The position numbers and the translations under genes are program-made. DNA of 54,438 nt from Lachnospiraceae bacterium (GTDB taxonomy: Bacteria; Bacillota; Clostridia; Lachnospirales; Lachnospiraceae), in contig JAFLTH010000011.1 in the NCBI GenBank assembly GCA_022510525.1, positions 1-54,438 of the forward strand. Reading direction: 5' to 3'. Below, in pieces: positions 16,626 through 23,397 of the stretch (position 1 is its first letter; each line of letters opens with the position of its first letter). The notes below the pieces were generated by a model. That model was not told where the DNA came from. It did not search any database and saw only the letters and a list, made by a program, of their open reading frames with translations.

Positions 16626-18686
16626 TCAGCCGGCCATGCGACCGCTTTGAATCGCTTTCATGACGGGCTCCAAATGAGTCATGATTTCATCTACTGAAGC
16701 AACGACTTCATCACATTCCTTTGACGCCTGTTCCCGGTGCAAGGCATTCTTTGTCAAATCCTGCTTGATGAGATCCAGAGTCTGCTCCGTATCATGCAGC
16801 GCCTTTTCCAATTCATCACTCATAGTTGAAACCAGAGAACCAAATGCATTCTCAATACGCTGGATCAAAGTCCGCTCCAATTCTCCTTCAGCCCTCATCT
16901 GTGCAACAGATTCTTTAATCTGCTTCCGGGTGTTTTCTATTAGCGCCTGATATTCCTTATCACCCTTAGGCGGAAATAAAAGATTAGCGGCAAACTTACC
17001 GGTTGCACCGCTGGCAGCGCTGGCAATGATACACAACGGCAGACCGACAATACCTGCTGAACCTAATATCATTGCCGCTCCAAAAGTTGTTGCAACGCCT
17101 GCCGCAAGTCCTACGGCAGCTCCTTTAAACCCAGCCTCTTGATAACCTTTGACCAGTCCGGTCAATCCCCATGGTCCTCCGGCAAAATCTGTCAGGATAT
17201 CAAATGCAAAACCTGCCAGACCGACAGCATTCTTACCCTTATCACCACCAGATTGGCTGGATGGCGGTGCAAAAGACATCTGAATATTTGTATTCAAATC
17301 TTCGATAATTCCGGTTGTAAAAGCTGCACTCCGCGCAGCCTGCTCTCCCAGAGCATCCATGAGCTGCTTTTGCATAAGCTCACTGAAGTTAGACATTTTG
17401 GCCTTAATCGTTTCATTGACTACATTCTGCATTTTTTGCGAAGCTGCATGCTGCCCCGCTTTTTGAAGCAGAGATTTTTTATCGATGGATGTCTGCTCTA
17501 TGACATTATTTAATTCCTTTTCCAGTACATCATAAAATTCCCGTACCTGTGGCAGAAGATTCGCCTTCAATTCCTGAGATGCGGCATTAATGCGCGCGGT
17601 TTCCTGCCTTTTGTTATTGCGGAACTCTGCAATTTTCTGCATTGCCTGCTGCTGTTTCTTCTCAAATTCCTCCGCGTTAAGCTGCAGAGCGTTCTTTCGA
17701 GTTTCAGCAGCATTTATCACCTCTGTGGCAGTACGGGAAAGCACTGCAAGCGGAGCAGCAAGTTCCAATGCCCCGCGTTCTGTTGTCAGCATATATCGCA
17801 AAGCATCCTCAAATTCTTGGATTCTGCTATCTTCAAGCAACTCTTCATCTCCATCAATACGCGCATCCAGAGCATTAGCGGCAGAAATCGGGAAAATACG
17901 GATATTTCCGATTTTTGCATTTGCATCTGCATATTCTGTGGAGTCTTCGCCATAAATCTCTGACATTTTATCCAGAACAGTAGTTTGTATCCTTTTTTTG
18001 ATGTCCGCTACGGCACGCTCCCTCTCTTTCGGACGTATGGTATCAATCTTATTGACCAGAAACAACAGACGTCCCAAGTCGCTTCCCATCAGTTTATTAC
18101 GTACAAATTCAGCTTCACTTTTACTAAAAGGCGCTCCCGGTACAATAACCATAATGACCGCATCCAGCTTGGGAATTATTTCCTCGCTGATTTTGTCCAT
18201 GCGTTCATCATCATTCAAACCCGGCGTATCAACAATATCGACGCCATTCTGACAAAACTGACAGGGATAATAAACGACAGCCTCATCTACCATCTCTGCC
18301 CTTTTTGCATTCTCATCATTAAGCTTAGTAACATAATCCGCAATTTCATCCACAGAAATTTCAATCATAGTACCATCATTTTTGATGACCTGTGCGTGAG
18401 GCTGCAAATCATAAGTAACCCTGTTCATAGTAGCTGTCGCGGGAAGGATGTCCGCCGGCATAATTTCCTTGCCGAGCAGAGCGTTGATCACGGTACTCTT
18501 TCCCCGCTTAAACTCACCCATGATACCTACAGAAAATTTATGGCTGGTCAGCTTATGACGGCTGGCCTCAATAGCCTTCTTACTATCTTCCAGCTCCAAT
18601 TGACCGCAGAGCTTGCCCATCTGGGTAAGCGCGGTGTTTACCTCCGCTACATTACCATGATAGCTTGTGTAATCCTGATTACTCAT
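16626..18686 (-). CDS. Dynamin-like GTPase with membrane-inserting segment (paralogue B)
   Basis: 686 residues from the ATG at 18686, which has AGGAG eight bases upstream; a GTG at 18695 is the longer alternative. G1 GEFKRGKST (57-65), switch region ILPATATMNRVTY, G3 DTPGLND (153-159) and G4 NKID (212-215) are all intact. The helical stalk is rich in Gln/Glu/Lys. Around 495-570 there are glycine/alanine-rich hydrophobic stretches (GAAVGLAAGVATTFGAAMIL, GIVGLPLCIIASAASG) like the paddle of bacterial dynamins that embeds in membrane. First of the GTPases upstream of the M48 gene; probably works with paralogues A and C. Confidence 0.9.
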   Translation of the reverse strand: MSNQDYTSYHGNVAEVNTALTQMGKLCGQLELEDSKKAIEASRHKLTSHKFSVGIMGEFKRGKSTVINALLGKEIMPADILPATATMNRVTYDLQPHAQVIKNDGTMIEISVDEIADYVTKLNDENAKRAEMVDEAVVYYPCQFCQNGVDIVDTPGLNDDERMDKISEEIIPKLDAVIMVIVPGAPFSKSEAEFVRNKLMGSDLGRLLFLVNKIDTIRPKERERAVADIKKRIQTTVLDKMSEIYGEDSTEYADANAKIGNIRIFPISAANALDARIDGDEELLEDSRIQEFEDALRYMLTTERGALELAAPLAVLSRTATEVINAAETRKNALQLNAEEFEKKQQQAMQKIAEFRNNKRQETARINAASQELKANLLPQVREFYDVLEKELNNVIEQTSIDKKSLLQKAGQHAASQKMQNVVNETIKAKMSNFSELMQKQLMDALGEQAARSAAFTTGIIEDLNTNIQMSFAPPSSQSGGDKGKNAVGLAGFAFDILTDFAGGPWGLTGLVKGYQEAGFKGAAVGLAAGVATTFGAAMILGSAGIVGLPLCIIASAASGATGKFAANLLFPPKGDKEYQALIENTRKQIKESVAQMRAEGELERTLIQRIENAFGSLVSTMSDELEKALHDTEQTLDLIKQDLTKNALHREQASKECDEVVASVDEIMTHLEPVMKAIQSGRMAG

Positions 18687-18725
18687 TTGTATCACTCCTT
18701 TAAAAAATTTAAATTTTTCTATTCA

Positions 18726-18977
18726 TTACCAATCCCAAAAAAATATTAGCACTATCAGAGGTGCAATTGTCAAAGCTGTGCTGATAATGGTATCAGCTTT
18801 TGCTATATCCCTGCCTTTATGGACAGTTTTGTAAATGATATAGAAAATATGTACAATCCCAATAAGTGTCAAACATGCCAACCACCGGAAATATGGATAC
18901 TGCCACCAAAATGAAACCCCATCATCCACCACATCAAACACAAGAGCAAATAATAAAACTACATATAATACGAGCAA
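18726..18977 (-). CDS. Small membrane protein (TTG start, possibly frameshifted)
   Basis: 83 residues with three hydrophobic helices (1-14, about 31-48, 62-81) and the ending VLIFFWDW. The only start in this frame is TTG, and no good ribosome binding site precedes it. About 17 bases upstream, in another frame, an ATG opens a 19-codon frame with signal-like sequence (MKIFNIARIICSFIICS) that stops early. The gene may have suffered a one-base shift near its start, or initiate at TTG. Lies between a zinc-ribbon gene and dynamin paralogue B. Confidence 0.45.
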   Translation of the reverse strand: MLVLYVVLLFALVFDVVDDGVSFWWQYPYFRWLACLTLIGIVHIFYIIYKTVHKGRDIAKADTIISTALTIAPLIVLIFFWDW

Positions 18978-19005
18978 TATTAAAGATTTTCATTACTGTA
19001 AGCCC

Positions 19006-19266
19006 TTACAGCCATGCCATAATACCTTTAGCAGCCGAATGGTTTTTCTTCGTAGACTCAGAATCTTTTACTTCCGCTGCTGGTGATGAGCTTGTCTCTT
19101 TCTGTGCTTTATTATCATATTTCAATCCGCACACATAGCAAAACAACTGTCCTTCTTTTAGCTCCGTTCCGCAGGCAGTGCACAGCCTCTTTATACATCT
19201 CACACCACAAAACGAGCAAAATATCGATCCATCCTGTATTTCTTTACCACAATTACTACAAACCAT
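19006..19266 (-). CDS. Small double zinc-ribbon protein
   Basis: 86 residues. Two ribbons in tandem: C3/C6...C17/C20 (MVCSNCGKEIQDGSIFCSFCG) and C29/C32...C43/C46 (LCTACGTELKEGQLFCYVCG), followed by a polar tail and a short hydrophobic end (GIMAWL). No other domain. Member of the set of zinc-ribbon proteins in this cluster; probably an adaptor. Confidence 0.65.
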   Translation of the reverse strand: MVCSNCGKEIQDGSIFCSFCGVRCIKRLCTACGTELKEGQLFCYVCGLKYDNKAQKETSSSPAAEVKDSESTKKNHSAAKGIMAWL

Positions 19267-19288
19267 TACTCTATCTCTTATCTCAACT

Positions 19289-19687
19289 CTAATTCCCTTG
19301 CTCTAATATCTTAGCTCCGCTGATATAGGCCGTGACTCCCCCTCCAATCTGCGGTTCAAAATCTATTCTAGTATTTTGTGATATTTTAAGAAGCATCCAC
19401 AATCGTTTCTCCGGTTTAGTATTTGTAGTTTTTATTTCAACGCGTACCGTATCAGAATTTACATTGGCATAAAGATATTTTCCAACGCCAATATTCCCTA
19501 AATCAACATCATCCACATACACATTATATTTTATGGCACAGGCAACAAACTGCATTTTACGCGTAATAGTCAACGTTCGCATAATTTGTGGCTCCTCATT
19601 TGGAGCCATAACGATTTTAATTCCGCAATTAGTGCAGAATAATATTCCGTCATTAATTTGATTACCACAATTTGTACAAAAACCCAT
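19289..19687 (-). CDS. Zinc-ribbon protein with PEGA-like beta domain
   Basis: 132 residues from MGFCTNCG. One zinc ribbon (C4/C7...C18/C21) is followed by a beta-rich segment (TLTITRKMQFVACAIKYNVYVDDVDLGNIGVGKYLYANV...VRVEI) resembling PEGA or DUF2846-type domains, which are usually extracellular or membrane-proximal binding modules. The in-frame ATG at 19699 is an alternative start; the inner one was chosen to match the M-x-x-C start of its neighbours. Confidence 0.6.
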   Translation of the reverse strand: MGFCTNCGNQINDGILFCTNCGIKIVMAPNEEPQIMRTLTITRKMQFVACAIKYNVYVDDVDLGNIGVGKYLYANVNSDTVRVEIKTTNTKPEKRLWMLLKISQNTRIDFEPQIGGGVTAYISGAKILEQGN

Positions 19688-19723
19688 ATTAATAACCATA
19701 CCTTTCTCTCAACCTACGATATT

Positions 19724-20098
19724 TCAATTCAGTTTTGTTCCGCAGGTTCCGCAAAATAAAGAACCATTCACTGCCTTTGTTCCGCAATTTGGGCAAAAAG
19801 CTGCGCTTTGGACCGAAGGTATATTTACATTACTTGTATTTACATTACTTGTATTTACATTATTTGTATTTACATTATTTGTATTTACGATCATCTTAGG
19901 CGGCTGTGGTGTTTGAGAATCAGCAATCTTCTTTTTGATCCTTTGCTTTATAACCAGCCATACAATCCCAATAGCAAGAAAAACTACCCCGCCAATTCCA
20001 CCACCGCCAATAATCGCTATAATGCCTAATACTATACAAATCCATTCTCCACATTTTCTAAGTATCCAAGCAATCAATCCAACAGGTATTACATACAT
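19724..20098 (-). CDS. Two-TM protein with Asn/Val/Thr repeat and C-terminal zinc ribbon
   Basis: 124 residues. Two hydrophobic helices (3-17 and 20-49, glycine-rich in between) are followed by a basic stop (KQRIKKK), a repeat of NVNTN/NVNTS units (about 70-92) encoded by a 15-bp DNA repeat, and a C-terminal ribbon (CPNCGTKAVNGSLFCGTCG). Same plan as the gene at 20265: membrane anchor, low-complexity linker, zinc ribbon. GGAGGG precedes the ATG. Confidence 0.65.
   Translation of the reverse strand: MYVIPVGLIAWILRKCGEWICIVLGIIAIIGGGGIGGVVFLAIGIVWLVIKQRIKKKIADSQTPQPPKMIVNTNNVNTNNVNTSNVNTSNVNIPSVQSAAFCPNCGTKAVNGSLFCGTCGTKLN
19822..19888. repeat. 15-bp tandem repeat (four full copies plus a partial one)
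   Basis: The unit TATTTACATTACTTG is repeated four times with a C/T change in the last two copies and a truncated fifth. It encodes the Asn/Val/Thr linker and keeps the reading frame, so copy number could vary without breaking the gene. Confidence 0.9.
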
Positions 20099-20149
20099 AT
20101 CATTCTCTCCCTCCTACGTTAACTACTCTTAATATTTACTCTTATGATT

Positions 20150-20232
20150 TTCAGCCTGCTTCTGCCAGAAACTTCTCTCACAGTTCCCGGCTGTCGTTTT
20201 ATAACTGCCACAGCCTGTTAAGTATCCATCGT
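20150..20232 (-). pseudogene. Degenerate copy of the 3' end of a dynamin-like gene
   Basis: The minus strand here parallels the last codons of dynamin paralogue C (20677-20760): ILNRL-QL...SREL...LAEAG can be read, but stop codons interrupt it. It sits in the gap between two zinc-ribbon genes. It looks like the tail of a fourth dynamin gene, most of which has been lost. Confidence 0.65.
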
Positions 20233-20264
20233 CCCCCCTCTCATTTTTGCTTCATTTTCCAGTT

Positions 20265-20609
20265 TCAAGGCAGTTTAGTACCGCAGTTATTGCAGAACAA
20301 AGCCTCACTTTTAACCTTTTCACCACAGAGCGGACAAACATCTGCTTTTTGAACCGATGGTGTATTGCTTATATTTGCGGTCATCTTAGGCTGTGATTGC
20401 TGTGACTGTTGAAACTGCTGCGGCTGCTTCGGCTGTTGTGTCTGCGATGTCTGAGCGGACTCCTTCTTCTTATCCGCACGTATTGCACCTACGCACAAAA
20501 GTGTAAAAAGAATCCCAACTATACCAACAACGATGCTACCACCACCAAATCCCACAATACACATAAATATACCACATATTAGCCAAAACCATTCTTGCCA
20601 TTCTTGCAT
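20265..20609 (-). CDS. Two-TM protein with Gln-rich linker and C-terminal zinc ribbon
   Basis: 114 residues from MQEWQEWFWL. Two hydrophobic helices (about 6-22 and 24-43), a charged stop (RADKKKE), a glutamine-rich linker (about 50-73) and a terminal ribbon (CPLCGEKVKSEALFCNNCG). The ATG at 20609 was chosen because GGAGAG stands six to seven bases before it; a longer frame begins at 20645. Parallels the protein encoded at 19724. Confidence 0.65.
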   Translation of the reverse strand: MQEWQEWFWLICGIFMCIVGFGGGSIVVGIVGILFTLLCVGAIRADKKKESAQTSQTQQPKQPQQFQQSQQSQPKMTANISNTPSVQKADVCPLCGEKVKSEALFCNNCGTKLP

Positions 20610-20676
20610 TTCATACTCTCCTATCTTTTGCAAAAACAATTCCAATCAATTCATTAATAATATATTCCAATAATTC

Positions 20677-22440
20677 TCAACCCGCTTCCGCCATGAAACT
20701 TTCCCTCAGTTCCCGACTGCCATTTTCTAACTGACTCAGTCTGTTAAGTATAGATTGTCTTTCTTCCTTTTCCTTTTCTAATTGTTTCATATACCTATCT
20801 GTTTTATCGTAAACATCCCTCACAAGATTCTGAATTTTCTCATCCAGCTGTGTCTTTGACTGTTCAAACAGCTTCACTGCCTGCTGCCAACGTCGGTATT
20901 GGTAATCTGCCAGAGATTCCCGAATGGCTTGATCAACAAATACCATGATATTCCAATCTGCACCAATCGACCCTTCATCCGGCAAGGGGGAACGCACCCA
21001 ATAAAAGTCCTCTATATTCTGGTCCGCCCCCTTTAATTCAAAATAATCCGGAATCCTTGCAAGTTCCGGTTTTATATCCTTATATAATTTCGGAAACGGC
21101 TCCAGAAGTGCTTCCAATTTTCGGATCAGGTCCTCCCCTATCGGCTTCAATATATTTATCCGGTAACTATCCAGATAATTTTTTTCCGCTGAGTGATACC
21201 GTTGATTAAGTACCTGAAAAAGATTTTTTATAATGGGAAAAAAAGATTTTTTTAATTCCTCATAAGACAGCGTCTTCATCTCACCTAGAGCCTGAATAAA
21301 GTTTTTACGTATGAACGCCAGCTCCTCATCTGCATTCGGCAGAAAATGAGAAGCTTCTCCATTTGATAAAACAAGCACTTTAGAGACGGTTTCATAACTT
21401 ATCTGCGCAAAAGATGTCTTCATCTCATTCAATTTCGGTGCCGTAAGCTGATTCTCGTTTAACCATTCGCGATACTTGCGTATAAAGCCGCATAACGTCT
21501 GTTCTGTATTCATAATGAGGCTGTTATTCTGGCTTTTCATAATAATTTCGGGCAGCTCGTTATTCAGACGCAGGAATCCGCTTTTCTCAAAAAGTTCCAT
21601 ATCATTGCATAAAAGCGCATCCAATGCATCCGCTGCAGACACTGCAAACACACAGGGTGCATCAAAAATGGCATGATATTTCTTCATCACTTCATGATCC
21701 GGGTCATAGACTTTGGCAAGGCGGTTTTTTACATCCTCTCTGACACGTTCAACCATATAATCAATGAGCTTCTGACGCTCACGCTTTGGTATCATATCAA
21801 TTTTGGTCGCCACTATAATAATCTGACAGACCTGAGAACTTTCCAGCAGTTGAACAGTAAAAGAACACTCGGTCATGCTGAAAGGCATGGAAGAATCAAC
21901 AGCCACAATGGCAAGGTCAATTCCCTCTAAACGGGAAATGGTCACCTGATTCATATCATCTTCATCATTCATACCCGGAGTATCAATCAAATCAACACCA
22001 TTCCTGCAGAACAATGACGGATATTCCACAACAGCCTCATGAATCTGAGCCGCTTTCTCAGTCGCAGAAGTAGTAAGTTTTGTAATATATTCCGCCAGCT
22101 CTGCAATCTGTACGGATTGCTTTTGTCCATTTTTCATGACAACATAAGCATTAGGTTCATCACTGTATGTAATGCGGTTGATTGCCGCTGTGGTAGGCAG
22201 ATAATCAGCCGGAAGAATCTCCTTGCCCAGCAATGCATTCACAAATGTTGTTTTTCCTCTGTTAAACTCGCCTACAACTGCTACGCGAAAATGTCTCGCT
22301 TCAAAATCCTGACGTAGTTTTGTTATCTCAGACTGCAGCTGCTTCAGTTCTCCAGAACTGTCGCCCGTATGCAGTAAATTATCCAATTGGCTGATATGCT
22401 CATAAACCCGGAATTCATAGCTTTTATAGTTAACTGACAT
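20677..22440 (-). CDS. Dynamin-like GTPase (paralogue C)
   Basis: 587 residues. G1 GEFNRGKTT (57-65), switch YLPTTAAINRITY, G3 DTPGMND (153-159) and G4 TKID (212-215) are intact. The C-terminal 250 residues are helical with a terminal coiled coil; no clear membrane paddle is visible, unlike paralogue B. It is the first gene of the long accessory cluster. A TATAAT lies about 35 bp before the start (minus strand, 22476-22481) without a convincing -35 element. Closest in the window to paralogue B in the GTPase domain. Confidence 0.88.
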   Translation of the reverse strand: MSVNYKSYEFRVYEHISQLDNLLHTGDSSGELKQLQSEITKLRQDFEARHFRVAVVGEFNRGKTTFVNALLGKEILPADYLPTTAAINRITYSDEPNAYVVMKNGQKQSVQIAELAEYITKLTTSATEKAAQIHEAVVEYPSLFCRNGVDLIDTPGMNDEDDMNQVTISRLEGIDLAIVAVDSSMPFSMTECSFTVQLLESSQVCQIIIVATKIDMIPKRERQKLIDYMVERVREDVKNRLAKVYDPDHEVMKKYHAIFDAPCVFAVSAADALDALLCNDMELFEKSGFLRLNNELPEIIMKSQNNSLIMNTEQTLCGFIRKYREWLNENQLTAPKLNEMKTSFAQISYETVSKVLVLSNGEASHFLPNADEELAFIRKNFIQALGEMKTLSYEELKKSFFPIIKNLFQVLNQRYHSAEKNYLDSYRINILKPIGEDLIRKLEALLEPFPKLYKDIKPELARIPDYFELKGADQNIEDFYWVRSPLPDEGSIGADWNIMVFVDQAIRESLADYQYRRWQQAVKLFEQSKTQLDEKIQNLVRDVYDKTDRYMKQLEKEKEERQSILNRLSQLENGSRELRESFMAEAG

Positions 22441-22652
22441 AACTCCCCCGAATATAAAACAATGTACTTTTTCGAATTATATATTCACTTAAAAAGATTA
22501 GCATATTTTTGTATAAATGTCTATTAAAAAGCATAAAACGACACGGCATAGCCACAAGGTTCGTTGCGGATTTGGAGCATCTCTGAGCAAAAACACCGTT
22601 CCGGAGATACGGATTCACCACTGTCAAAGATTCCTCCGGAAGCCGGCAGATC

Positions 22653-23179
22653 TCAGGTCAAACCCTCCCGCTTCGGTGGAACATTAGGACAGAAGGTGCT
22701 GAATACATACAGGGGCAGCTCACAAAGCTCCGAACCCCGGGTAAGGTCTTTAGCGGGAATTACACATTCCAGCTTCCAAGCATACTCACCCATGTTGGCG
22801 CAGAAAACGTGATCTATGTACCAGACCCCGTTTATAAGGAAAGACCAGACCAATACATATGCGCCTGCAAGAGCGTCCGGAGCGTCACTGTCAAAATGGG
22901 CATAATCCAAAAACCAGCCGCCGAAGTCAGGGCTTGTATAGACTGCGGAATGCATATTGTATTCAGTAAAGTTGACACTGGCTAACATCTTAGACTGAGG
23001 CCCTTCTTTGGCGAAAGGACCGTAGATCCGGACAGTGCAGGTACCCTCGGGGTCGGAGACCATGACCATATCCCTGCCCCAGCGTTCCTCCCAGCAAGCG
23101 GGGCATCTGACGGAATCTTGGCCAGCTTATATTCCGGTTTTCTTTTTCCCAGCCTTATAAACAGTTCTTTCAGACTCAT
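22653..23179 (-). pseudogene. Frameshifted hypothetical gene of probable foreign origin
   Basis: The ATG at 23177-23179 has an AGGAGGAG ribosome binding site and opens MSLKELFIRLGKRKPEYKLAK. Near 23110-23117 the coding frame changes. The new frame continues as DSVRCPACWEERWGRDMVMV and runs open to the stop at 22653 (...FSTFCPNVPPKREGLT). Joined, the two parts make about 175 residues with a CPAC pair and a beta-rich body. A one-base loss or two-base gain explains it. G+C is visibly higher than in the neighbours. I do not recognise the family; it resembles cargo of mobile elements in Lachnospiraceae. A further 200 bp towards 22440 holds no gene I can support. Confidence 0.65.
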
Positions 23180-23197
23180 GGGTATTCTCCTCCTTCG

Positions 23198-23245
23198 AGT
23201 AATACAAGTGTGTACTATTCTATCATCTAAAAGTGAATAACACAA
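23198..23245 (-). promoter_or_regulatory. Promoter and operator-like palindrome of the frameshifted gene
   Basis: On the minus strand TTGTGT (-35, 23240-23245) and TAGAAT (-10, 23217-23222) are 17 bp apart. Immediately downstream, 23198-23216 holds an imperfect palindrome centred on ACACTTGT, similar to BlaI/MecI/CopY-type operators (TACAnnTGTA). Confidence 0.45.
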
Positions 23246-23292
23246 GTTGGACAAGAACCAATAATTTCAGAATAACTCCAAACAGCTTAATG

Positions 23293-23321
23293 TTGACAAT
23301 ATAATAACGCTCTAATATAAT
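23293..23321 (+). promoter_or_regulatory. Promoter of the TIR gene
   Basis: Perfect TTGACA and TATAAT with a 17-bp spacer. The start codon follows 76 bp later, behind AAAGGAG. Confidence 0.85.
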
Positions 23322-23397
23322 AGCAAGAAACTATATTCAAATGCATATACACATATACATTAAAAAATAAGATATTATAGAATTAAAGGAGTAATAT

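Noticed and set aside
19818-19890. CRISPR array
   Set aside because: The 15-bp repeats are contiguous without spacers and lie inside a coding sequence.
22430-22627. 65-codon frame on the minus strand between the dynamin gene and the frameshifted gene
   Set aside because: It runs across the upstream region of the dynamin gene, lacks a ribosome binding site, and shows no recognisable domain.
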